5,063 bases of DNA from UBA5336 sp964625835 (lineage in GTDB: Bacteria > Pseudomonadota > Alphaproteobacteria > Caulobacterales > Hyphomonadaceae): assembly GCA_964625835.1 (NCBI GenBank), contig CAZVES010000163.1, forward strand, positions 1-5,063, read 5' to 3'. The notes below the pieces were generated by a model, which saw nothing but the letters and a program-made list of their open reading frames with translations, ran no database searches and was not told the origin of the DNA. The translations under genes were made by a program, and so were the position numbers. This document shows, piece by piece, positions 1 to 5,063 of the stretch; position 1 is the first letter of the stretch, and the number at the start of each line of letters is the position of its first letter.

Positions 1-229
1 CGCCGCCATTGATGGCCGCCTGCCGGGCCGGGTTCATGCGTGTGCCGGCCTGAATGACATTGCCCATGATGACGCCGCCCAGCTTCGCCGGATCAAGGCC
101 CGAACGCTCGAGCACGGCCTGGATAGCTACCGCGCCAAGTTTCGGCGCGGGCGTTGACTTGAGCGAGCCCGCAAAAGTGCCAATGGCGGTGCGCACGGGC
201 GTGCAGATGACAATATAATTTTCGGCCAT
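1..229 (-). CDS. Acetyl-CoA acetyltransferase (thiolase), N-terminal part, cut by window edge
   Basis: Read on the minus strand from an ATG at 229-227, the frame stays open for 76 codons to the window edge. It begins MAENYIVICTPVRTAIGTF and continues with GVIMGNVIQAG and MNPARQAA. These are the hallmark N-terminal segments of the thiolase family (PhaA/AtoB type), which condenses two acetyl-CoA to acetoacetyl-CoA or runs the reverse cleavage in the cytoplasm. The catalytic cysteine normally lies near residue 90, just outside the window, so activity cannot be judged. The start is supported by a GAGAGGA ribosome binding site seven bases upstream. The gene diverges from the ATPase operon across a 213-bp gap. 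Biosynthetic PhaA cannot be told from a degradative AtoB from this fragment; a polyhydroxybutyrate role is only inference. Confidence 0.93.
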   Translation of the reverse strand, partial: MAENYIVICTPVRTAIGTFAGSLKSTPAPKLGAVAIQAVLERSGLDPAKLGGVIMGNVIQAGTRMNPARQAAINGG

Positions 230-281
230 GTCGAATTCCTCTCAGTCAGGATCACAAAAGCGGTCGCAGCGCGACTGCGCC

Positions 282-295
282 ATGACCGACGTCAA
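282..295 (-). promoter_or_regulatory. FNR/FixK-like binding site upstream of the thiolase gene
   Basis: On the minus strand this reads TTGAC-GTCG-GTCAT, which matches the FNR/FixK-family dyad TTGAY-N4-RTCAA at nine of ten fixed positions. Its centre (288.5) lies about 60 bp upstream of the thiolase ATG. That would suit class II activation at about -41.5 if transcription starts near 244-247. A weak -10-like TGTGAT is present on the minus strand at 255-250. The match is seen directly; binding by an oxygen-responsive FNR/FnrL/FixK regulator is inferred. Confidence 0.5.
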
Positions 296-373
296 ACCGG
301 GGCGGGCCGTTCAGGTGCACAGGCGAGCGTCGTTGCAAGGCCATCGCCGCATCATTCGATCTGCCCAGCGGCA

Positions 374-393
374 TTAACCTTGATCAAGGTCAC
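374..393 (+). promoter_or_regulatory. FNR/FixK-like binding site(s) upstream of atpD
   Basis: TTGAT-CAAG-GTCAC at 380-393 matches TTGAY-N4-RTCAA at nine of ten positions. It is centred about 56 bp upstream of the atpD ATG. A second, overlapping match, TTAAC-CTTG-ATCAA (374-387), is offset by six bases and also scores nine of ten. The two share a perfect 14-bp palindrome, ACCTTGATCAAGGT (377-390). A weak -10-like TAGTGT at 411-416 would put the start of transcription near 422-423. This fits -41.5 spacing from the 374-387 site and is a few bases short for the 380-393 site. Binding by an FNR/FixK-type activator is inference. Confidence 0.5.
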
Positions 394-442
394 AGTGGTC
401 GCCTCGCGATTAGTGTGGCAGCACAGGGAGCGGAGGTGACAC

Positions 443-1843
443 ATGCTGGTGCAGGACAAGACCTTGGGCCATATCATCGCTATCGAAGGCGGCATTGCCG
501 ATATCCGTTTCGAGCACGGCTTGCCAATGATCACATCGCGGCTCGTCACGCTCAGCGATCCGGAAATCACAATCGAGGTGGCCAGCCTGCCCGCCCATGA
601 TGTTGCGCGGGGGCTGGTCATGAATCCGACGGGCGACCTGCGGCTGGGGCTTGAGGTGCGCGACACCGGGGGGCCCATTGAGGTCCCGGTTGGGGACGCG
701 GTGCTGGGGCGGATGTTCAACCTGTTCGGCGAGACCATCGACGCGGGGGATCCGCTGGAGGGCGTCGCCCGCCGACCCATCCTGCGCGATCCGGTGCCGC
801 TGTCGCAGCGCCGGGTCGAAGGCGATATCTTCGAGACCGGGATCAAGGCAATCGACCTACTCAGTCCGCTGGAACGCGGTGGCAAGGCCGGGCTCTTCGG
901 CGGCGCGGGCGTGGGCAAGACCGTTCTGATCACTGAAATGATCCACAACATGGTTGCCGCATACGAAGGTGTCTGCCTGTTCTGCGGCATCGGAGAACGC
1001 TCGCGCGAGGCCGAGGAGCTGTATCGCGAGATGGGCGAGGCCGGGGTTCTGGACAACACGGTGATGGTGTTCGGCCAGATGAACGAAAGCCCCGGCGTGC
1101 GCTTTCGCGTGGGTCATGCCGCGCTGACCATGGCCGAGCATTTCCGCGACGAAGAGCACCGCGACGTGCTGGTGCTGATCGACAACATATTTCGCTTCGT
1201 GCAGGCGGGCTCGGAAGTGTCCGGGCTGCTGGGACGAATGCCCAGCCGGGTGGGATATCAACCGACGCTCGGTACCGAACTGGCCGGGCTCGAAGAGCGG
1301 ATCTGCTCGACCGATAACGGTGCCATGACATCGATACAGGCTGTTTATGTCCCGGCCGACGATTTCACCGACCCGGCCGCAACGCACACCTTTTCACATC
1401 TTTCCGCCTCGATCATGCTGTCGCGCAAGAAAGCCTCCGAAGGTCTGTACCCTGCCATCGACCCGCTGCAATCCTTTTCAAGCATGCTCACGCCCAGCAC
1501 GGTCAGCGCAGAACATTACCGCGTGGCGCGAGCCGTGCGAAACACGCTGGCAGAATATCAGGACCTCAAGGATATCATCGCGATGCTCGGGCTTGAGGAA
1601 CTCTCGGAACGGGATCGGGCCACCGTGCGGCAGGCGCGCCAGCTTGAGCGTTTCCTGACCCAGCCCTTCTTTACCACCGAGGCGATGACCGGCACCAAAG
1701 GCGTTCTTGTCACGCTGGAAGACACGGTGAAAAGCTGCGCGCGTATTCTCGACGGCGAATTCGGCGACCGCGACGAGGCTGATTTCTACATGATCGGCAC
1801 AGTAGATGACTTGGAACCGAAAAGGGAGGAGAATGGAGCTTAG
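443..1843 (+). CDS. atpD: N-type F1 ATPase, beta (catalytic) subunit
   Basis: This 466-residue protein is the catalytic beta subunit of F1, which hydrolyses or makes ATP at the alpha-beta interfaces on the cytoplasmic side. The Walker A motif GGAGVGKT is at residues 153-160 with K159. The catalytic glutamate is E185 in GERSREAEELY, and Walker B ends at D247 in VLVLIDNIFRF. VSGLLGRMPSRVGYQPTLGT and VYVPADDFTDPAATHTFSHL are further beta-specific segments that separate it from alpha. All catalytic residues are present. The DELSEED loop that contacts the rotor reads EELSERD (385-391), with one acidic residue changed to arginine. The ATG at 443 is preceded by GGAGGT at five bases. A beta gene at the head of the operon, followed by epsilon, is characteristic of N-ATPases; in the usual proteobacterial operon these two come last. 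Confidence 0.97.
   Translation: MLVQDKTLGHIIAIEGGIADIRFEHGLPMITSRLVTLSDPEITIEVASLPAHDVARGLVMNPTGDLRLGLEVRDTGGPIEVPVGDAVLGRMFNLFGETIDAGDPLEGVARRPILRDPVPLSQRRVEGDIFETGIKAIDLLSPLERGGKAGLFGGAGVGKTVLITEMIHNMVAAYEGVCLFCGIGERSREAEELYREMGEAGVLDNTVMVFGQMNESPGVRFRVGHAALTMAEHFRDEEHRDVLVLIDNIFRFVQAGSEVSGLLGRMPSRVGYQPTLGTELAGLEERICSTDNGAMTSIQAVYVPADDFTDPAATHTFSHLSASIMLSRKKASEGLYPAIDPLQSFSSMLTPSTVSAEHYRVARAVRNTLAEYQDLKDIIAMLGLEELSERDRATVRQARQLERFLTQPFFTTEAMTGTKGVLVTLEDTVKSCARILDGEFGDRDEADFYMIGTVDDLEPKREENGA
1824..1831 (+). promoter_or_regulatory. Ribosome binding site of atpC inside the end of atpD
   Basis: GGGAGGAG lies inside the last atpD codons and ends one base before the atpC ATG at 1833. Pairing through its left half (GGGA) gives a spacing of five bases. 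This is the only strong Shine-Dalgarno nearby and it supports the 1833 start over an in-frame ATG at 1806, which has none. Confidence 0.6.
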
Positions 1844-2225
1844 GATTATCACCCCAGAGCGGGTCACCCATTATGATAACGTCCGCCGGGTCGTGGCAGA
1901 GGCGCCGGACGGGTTTTTCGGAATTCTGCCACGGCACATGGACCATGTCACTCAGTTGGTCGCCGGGATCCTGGTGTTTGAAACCGCTGATGGCTTGGAA
2001 CGCTTCGTGGGAGTGAATTCCGGAACATTGGTAAAAGAGGGGGCGACGGTGATGGTGGCCGTGCGCAATGCGATCGAAAGCAAGGACTTGGGACAGCTGC
2101 GAGAGCGCGTTGATGCCGAATTCCGTCAGCACACCGAAGGGGAGCGCGAAGCGCGCTCCGCGCTGGCACGGCTTGAGGCGCATATGATCCGCAGTTTCCG
2201 CGAATTGCAGGATGTGGATCAGTGA
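1833..2225 (+). CDS. atpC: N-type F1 ATPase, epsilon subunit
   Basis: This 130-residue protein is the epsilon subunit of the central stalk, which links gamma to the c ring and can restrain ATP hydrolysis. The N-terminal half (about residues 1-84) has the beta-sandwich pattern of the family, starting MELRIITPERV and including GFFGILPRH (27-35), the counterpart of the usual GxxGILPxH segment. The C-terminal part (about 88-128) is charged and predicted helical, as in the epsilon regulatory domain. The gene overlaps the end of atpD by 11 bases, which suggests translational coupling. An ATG at 1806 would add nine residues that do not look like any epsilon N-terminus. Length is slightly under the common 130-140 residues. 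Confidence 0.93.
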   Translation: MELRIITPERVTHYDNVRRVVAEAPDGFFGILPRHMDHVTQLVAGILVFETADGLERFVGVNSGTLVKEGATVMVAVRNAIESKDLGQLRERVDAEFRQHTEGEREARSALARLEAHMIRSFRELQDVDQ

Positions 2226-2509
2226 AGCGAGACCCCGAGGACGAGACCACGACCATAACCCGTAAGGCCACCCGCATGCAGCAGGCCCGAATTCGCCGAA
2301 GGGAAAGCCCTTGGTTCGGGCTGGGCATGTTCGGACTTGTCGGATGGGCCGTGGCCGTGCCGATCATCGCAGGAATCGCGTTGGGCCGCTGGATCGACGC
2401 ACGCTGGCCCGGTGACACGTCCTGGACCCTGGCGCTGCTGCTGGCCGGCGCTTTTCTGGGTGCGCTCAACGCGTGGTACTGGGTGCAGCGGGAGGGGCGT
2501 GATGATTGA
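2222..2509 (+). CDS. atpQ: N-ATPase accessory membrane subunit AtpQ
   Basis: This 95-residue protein has a charged, arginine-rich N-terminus (1-28) followed by two hydrophobic segments, about 32-54 and 68-88, joined by GRWIDARWPGDTSW. The two-helix hairpin with a GRWID-like loop resembles AtpI-family proteins, which in ordinary operons help with c-ring assembly or Mg2+ handling. Position between atpC and atpR identifies it as AtpQ, the "gene 1" type protein of N-ATPase operons. Its exact role is not established; an assembly role is inferred from AtpI. The start is GTG, overlapping the atpC stop in a four-base GTGA, with AGGA nine bases upstream. An in-frame ATG at 2276 would remove 18 hydrophilic residues and is a possible alternative. 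Confidence 0.85.
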   Translation: MKRDPEDETTTITRKATRMQQARIRRRESPWFGLGMFGLVGWAVAVPIIAGIALGRWIDARWPGDTSWTLALLLAGAFLGALNAWYWVQREGRDD

Positions 2510-2801
2510 GGGCTTTGCTGCGACTATCCCGTCCCTGCTGGCCGGAGCCGCATTCGGCCTACTATACTTGGGCGCGTTATGGGGCGCGGTGCGCATCCTG
2601 ACATCGGGGCAGAGTGTCTGGCTGTTCGCGGCAATGGCGCTGCTTCGGGCGGGTTTGCTCGTGGGCGCGCTGTGGCTGGCGGTCTGGGTCGGCGCAACAG
2701 CCGTGGACTTTGTGTTTGCGCTGCTGGGGTTCATCGCCATTCGGCTGCTCGCCAAGCGTCTGGCAAAGGCCGCGGAACCCGAAGGCGCGTCATGGAAATA
2801 A
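2502..2801 (+). CDS. atpR: N-ATPase accessory membrane subunit AtpR
   Basis: This 99-residue, very hydrophobic protein has three likely membrane helices, about residues 6-28, 40-62 and 66-83, and a short basic C-terminus (RLLAKRLAKAAE). Position and architecture fit AtpR, a subunit found only in N-ATPase operons. Arginines at R31 and R81 sit near membrane edges, while R49 (in ALLRAG) appears to lie inside the second helix. A buried arginine in an ATPase membrane sector is noteworthy because the a subunit uses one to unload the c-ring carboxylate. Contact of AtpR with the c subunit is inference. The ATG at 2502 follows GGAGGGG at 2491-2497, and the gene overlaps atpQ by eight bases. Confidence 0.86.
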   Translation: MIEGFAATIPSLLAGAAFGLLYLGALWGAVRILTSGQSVWLFAAMALLRAGLLVGALWLAVWVGATAVDFVFALLGFIAIRLLAKRLAKAAEPEGASWK

Positions 2802-3496
2802 GTCCCGACAGCTGGATTCTTTACGAATGGCAGGGGCTGCGGCTCAATGCCACGATCGTGTTCACCTGGGTGGTCATGGCGCTGCTGGTATTCTTGTCTT
2901 GGATCATCACTGCGCGGCTGAGCGAGGGCGAGACCGTGTCGCGCTGGCAGGTCATGCTGGAGGTCGTGGTCACCACGATCCGCGACCAGATCGAGGAGGT
3001 CGGCACCGCGGATCCCATGCGTTACCTGCCGTTCATAGGGACGCTGTTCCTGTTCATCGCGACGGCCAATCTGCTGACCATTTTTCCCGGATACCAGCCG
3101 CCGACCGGGTCGCTTTCCACTACCGCGGCGCTCGCCATATGCGTGCTTATCGCGGTGCCGCTCTTTTCGATCTCCCGCCGCGGGCTGCGCGGCTATCTGA
3201 AATCCTATCTTCAGCCCAGCCCGTTCATGCTTCCCTTCAACCTTATCGGCGAGCTGTCTCGCACGATTGCGCTGGCAGTCCGGCTTTATGGCAATGTCAT
3301 GAGCGGAACCGTGATCGTCGGCATCCTGATCAGCGTGGCTCCATTCTTCTTTCCGGTTCTCATGCAAGTTCTCGGGCTGCTCACGGGCCTGATCCAGGCT
3401 TATATCTTTGCCATCCTCGCGATGGTCTACATCGGATCGGCCAGCCGCAGCCGCCGCAGATCCGAGGAATCTTCCGCCACAGACACAGGAGACTGA
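2792..3496 (+). CDS. atpB: N-type Fo ATPase, a subunit (ion channel stator)
   Basis: This 234-residue integral membrane protein is the stator that moves ions to and from the c ring. It is compact compared with the roughly 250-270 residues of many a subunits. Family signatures include TANLLTIFPGYQPPTGSLST (residues around 91-110), the essential arginine R164 in ALAVRLYGNVMSG, and Q202 in GLIQAYIFAILAMVYIGSA. R164 matches E. coli aR210, and Q202 matches aQ252. The positions equivalent to E. coli E219 and H245 are T173 and G195, so two usual polar channel residues are absent. The protein ends in a hydrophilic basic/serine-rich tail (about 213-234). The ATG at 2792 overlaps atpR by ten bases; a GAAGG at 2781-2785 may serve as ribosome binding site. 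Confidence 0.95.
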   Translation: MEISPDSWILYEWQGLRLNATIVFTWVVMALLVFLSWIITARLSEGETVSRWQVMLEVVVTTIRDQIEEVGTADPMRYLPFIGTLFLFIATANLLTIFPGYQPPTGSLSTTAALAICVLIAVPLFSISRRGLRGYLKSYLQPSPFMLPFNLIGELSRTIALAVRLYGNVMSGTVIVGILISVAPFFFPVLMQVLGLLTGLIQAYIFAILAMVYIGSASRSRRRSEESSATDTGD

Positions 3497-3498
3497 CC

Positions 3499-3789
3499 AT
3501 GGATGCAGCAACCTTGATCGCCGTCGTCTCGATATTTACCGCCGGGCTGACCATCGCCATCGGCTCCATCGGGCCGGCATTCGCCGAAGGGCGCGCCGCC
3601 AGCCAGGCGCTGCAAGCCATCGCCCAGCAGCCCGACGCCGCAAACACCATCACGCGCACGCTGTTCGTAAGTCTCGCAATGATCGAATCTACGGCGATAT
3701 ACTGTTTCGTGGTGTCGATGATCCTGATCTTCGCCAACCCCTTCGCCAATCTCGCGATAGAGGCCGCCACGCAGGCACCCGGAGGCTGA
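3499..3789 (+). CDS. atpE: N-type Fo ATPase, c subunit (rotor ring)
   Basis: This 96-residue, two-helix hairpin forms the rotor ring. Helix 1 covers about residues 5-40, the polar loop has the conserved QQP (43-45), and helix 2 covers about 52-80. The ion-binding carboxylate is E63 in MIESTAIY. S64, T65 and Y68 match the Na+ ligands S66, T67 and Y70 of the Ilyobacter tartaricus c subunit. The position of its Q32 is E30 here (GPAFAEG), so each site has two glutamates. This double-carboxylate arrangement is known from N-ATPases. Early sequence analysis predicted Na+ coupling for the group, but the Burkholderia pseudomallei ring was reported to be H+-specific with 17 subunits, so specificity cannot be called from sequence. 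AGGAG lies seven bases before the ATG. Confidence 0.96.
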   Translation: MDAATLIAVVSIFTAGLTIAIGSIGPAFAEGRAASQALQAIAQQPDAANTITRTLFVSLAMIESTAIYCFVVSMILIFANPFANLAIEAATQAPGG

Positions 3790-3793
3790 TGCC

Positions 3794-4594
3794 ATGCAGA
3801 TCGACTGGCTGACCGTCGCCGCCCAGATCGTCAATTTCCTTGTCCTCATCTGGCTGCTGCAACGGTTTCTCTACCGTCCGATAACCGACGCCATGGCCCG
3901 GCGCGAGGCGCGGATCGAAGAGCGGCTTTCGGATGCCAAGACACGGCGCAAGGAGGCGGAGGACGAGGCCGAAGACCTGGGCCAGCAGCGCAAGGCGCTT
4001 GAGGACTCAAGGCAGGCGATGCTCGAGGAGGCGCGCGTCGCGGCCGATGGCCTGAGGCAGCAACTGGAGCAGGAGATCCGCGACGAGGCCGTGCAAAAGC
4101 GCGAGAACTGGCGCGGCATGCTCGAGCAGGAGCGCACCGATTTTGCCCGGGAGATGCAGCGCAAGGCCGGGCAAAAGGTTCTGGACATCTCAAGCCGGCT
4201 CGTGGCCGATTTCACCTCGGCCGCGTTGGACGACCAGATTGCGCAGAAATTCATCGCGAAGCTGAAGGAGCTGGACACGGCAACATGCCAGAAGATGGTC
4301 GCCGCCGCCGGCAGCGCGGACGCCCCGGCGCTGGTGGAAACAGCGACAGCATTTGATGCAGCTGCGCGACGAAAGATCACCCGCGCGATCCACGAGCAGT
4401 TCGAGACTGATATCGAGGTGGCGTATCACGAAGACGAAGAGGTGTTGCTTGGCGTTCGCCTGACCATCGGCGAACAAACCATGGAATGGTCGGCTGCCCG
4501 GCACCTCAAGCGGCTCCACCGCGAACTCGATGAGCTTCTGGATACCGCCCGACCAACCACAGGCAAGATAAAAGAGCGCGCAAAGTCGCTTTGA
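3794..4594 (+). CDS. atpF: N-type ATPase peripheral stalk: b subunit with delta-like C-terminal domain
   Basis: At 266 residues this is about 100 longer than an ordinary b subunit. Residues 1-160 are b-like: an N-terminal membrane helix (about 7-26), the conserved FLYRPITDAM, then a long charged coiled coil rich in Glu, Arg, Gln and Ala (about 35-145), ending in KVLDISSRLVADF. Residues 180-250 resemble the C-terminal domain of the delta subunit: a VETAxxF start, a helix (RRKITRAIHEQFETDIEV), then EEVLLGVRLTIGEQTMEWS and a final LKRLHREL helix. This parallels the GV-x-I-x-GD...S...L-x-RL ending of delta. No atpH lies in the operon and only 12 bases separate this gene from atpA, so the protein probably both anchors and caps the stator. 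The ATG at 3794 follows GGAGG by eight bases and starts four bases after atpE. Confidence 0.93.
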   Translation: MQIDWLTVAAQIVNFLVLIWLLQRFLYRPITDAMARREARIEERLSDAKTRRKEAEDEAEDLGQQRKALEDSRQAMLEEARVAADGLRQQLEQEIRDEAVQKRENWRGMLEQERTDFAREMQRKAGQKVLDISSRLVADFTSAALDDQIAQKFIAKLKELDTATCQKMVAAAGSADAPALVETATAFDAAARRKITRAIHEQFETDIEVAYHEDEEVLLGVRLTIGEQTMEWSAARHLKRLHRELDELLDTARPTTGKIKERAKSL

Positions 4595-4598
4595 GGTG
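4593..4598 (+). promoter_or_regulatory. Ribosome binding site of atpA
   Basis: GAGGTG overlaps the atpF stop codon and lies eight bases before the ATG at 4607. It favours this ATG over the in-frame GTG at 4601, which would be only two bases away. Overlap with the atpF stop suggests coupled translation. Confidence 0.55.
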
Positions 4599-4606
4599 AT
4601 GTGAAA

Positions 4607-5063
4607 ATGCTCAAAACCCTGCGTGACACGTTGTTTGATCCATTGGATGCGGCTTTTGAAAATATCACGCCTCGTCTCGAAGCGACAGAGGTCGCGCATG
4701 TCCTGTCTGTCGGCAACGGCGTGGCGCAGGTGGTGGGCTTTACCGATCTGCACGCCAATGAACTGGTCGCGTTCGAGGGGGGGTTGATGGGCATTGCGTC
4801 GAACCTGCGCGAGGACCGGGTCGGCGTGATCGTTTTGGGCAATACCGGTCATCTGCGTCCCGGCGACCAGCTGCACCGCACCGAACGGGTGGTGGATGTG
4901 CCGGTCGGCGAAGCACTTCTGGGCCGGGTGATCGGTGCCCTCGGGCAGCCGCTCGATGAGGGAGGTGCCATTGATGCCGAGGACCGGGCGCCTGTCGAGC
5001 GTGTTGCCCCGCCGATCATGCACCGCGATCCGGTCAACGTGCCGCTGCAGACCGGGATCAAGG
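4607..5063 (+). CDS. atpA: N-type F1 ATPase, alpha subunit, N-terminal part cut by window edge
   Basis: The open frame starts at ATG 4607 and runs 152 codons to the window edge without a stop. About residues 1-27 form a predicted amphipathic start (MLKTLRDTLFDPLDAAFENI), the part of alpha that normally binds delta. Then comes the beta-barrel domain (about 28-95) with VLSVGNGVAQVVGF, NELVAFEGG and IASNLREDRVGVIVLG, followed by VPVGEALLGRVIGALGQPLD and VPLQTGIK. These match alpha rather than beta: compare ALNLERDSVGAVVMG and LLGRVVNTLGAPID in the E. coli protein. The nucleotide-binding P-loop would begin just beyond the window. Alpha is the non-catalytic nucleotide-binding partner of beta in the F1 hexamer. 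Its place after atpF with no delta gene between is typical of N-ATPase operons, where atpG follows. Confidence 0.95.
   Translation, partial: MLKTLRDTLFDPLDAAFENITPRLEATEVAHVLSVGNGVAQVVGFTDLHANELVAFEGGLMGIASNLREDRVGVIVLGNTGHLRPGDQLHRTERVVDVPVGEALLGRVIGALGQPLDEGGAIDAEDRAPVERVAPPIMHRDPVNVPLQTGIK

Noticed and set aside
261..277. Small hairpin (GTCGC-AGC-GCGAC) in the divergent gap, considered as terminator or attenuator.
   Set aside because: The stem is only five to seven pairs, there is no T-tract on either strand, and it lies in an upstream region of divergent genes where no terminator is expected; chance in GC-rich DNA is likely.
352..1059. Antisense open frame of about 235 codons over the start of atpD.
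   Set aside because: Ser/Arg/Pro-rich translation without domain features, opposite the conserved beta subunit.
1806..1832. Upstream in-frame ATG for atpC, adding nine residues.
   Set aside because: It has no ribosome binding site and the added residues (MTWNRKGRR) are simply the out-of-frame reading of the atpD end and the Shine-Dalgarno; the 1833 start gives a normal epsilon N-terminus.
2219..3511. Long antisense open frame (about 430 codons) across atpQ, atpR, atpB.
   Set aside because: It lies opposite three clear genes, its translation is rich in Arg, Ser, Pro, Gln and His with no recognisable domain, and GC-rich DNA often gives such stop-free antisense frames.
4595..4606. Possible missing atpH (delta) gene between atpF and atpA.
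   Set aside because: Only 12 bases separate the genes, so no delta gene was lost by miscalling; its absence is a known trait of N-ATPase operons.
4190..5023. Antisense open frame of about 277 codons across the end of atpF and start of atpA.
   Set aside because: It covers two confident coding genes on the other strand and shows no family resemblance; it is a codon-bias shadow.

Overview
The window carries most of a second-type ("N-type") F1Fo ATPase operon, read left to right on the + strand, and the 5' end of a divergently transcribed thiolase gene at the left edge. The DNA is GC-rich with strongly G/C-ending codons, and the genes are packed with short overlaps. Together with the thiolase neighbour and the FNR-type dyads between the two units, this suggests a proteobacterium, perhaps an alphaproteobacterium of the Rhodobacterales or Rhizobiales kind. 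The lineage is inferred from style only.

Layout: 1-229 (-) is the N-terminal part of an acetyl-CoA acetyltransferase. The gap at 230-442 is a divergent promoter region. It holds two FNR/FixK-like dyads (TTGAY-N4-RTCAA with one mismatch each), one placed about 57-60 bp upstream of each start codon. From 443 to the right edge the order is atpD (beta), atpC (epsilon), atpQ, atpR, atpB (a), atpE (c), atpF (b with a delta-like C-terminus), atpA (alpha, cut by the window end). This is the diagnostic atpDCQRBEFA(G) order of N-ATPases. The usual proteobacterial F-ATPase order is atpIBEF followed by atpHAGDC. atpG is expected just beyond the right edge.

How the genes work together: beta and alpha form the catalytic hexamer, and epsilon is part of the central stalk. 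AtpB and the AtpE ring form the ion-translocating motor, and AtpF is the peripheral stalk. AtpQ and AtpR are small membrane proteins special to this family. There is no separate delta gene (atpH). The C-terminal third of AtpF looks like the C-terminal domain of delta, so the stalk and its F1 connector seem to be one polypeptide. The c subunit has two membrane carboxylates (E30, E63) as well as S64, T65 and Y68, residues that bind Na+ in sodium-type c rings. In known genomes N-ATPases are a second copy beside a normal F-ATPase and are thought to work mainly as ATP-driven ion pumps.

The family itself is already described, so this is not a new system. The points most worth checking are the paired FNR-like sites that may co-regulate the thiolase and the ATPase under low oxygen, the b-delta fusion, and the altered polar residues in the a and c subunits.
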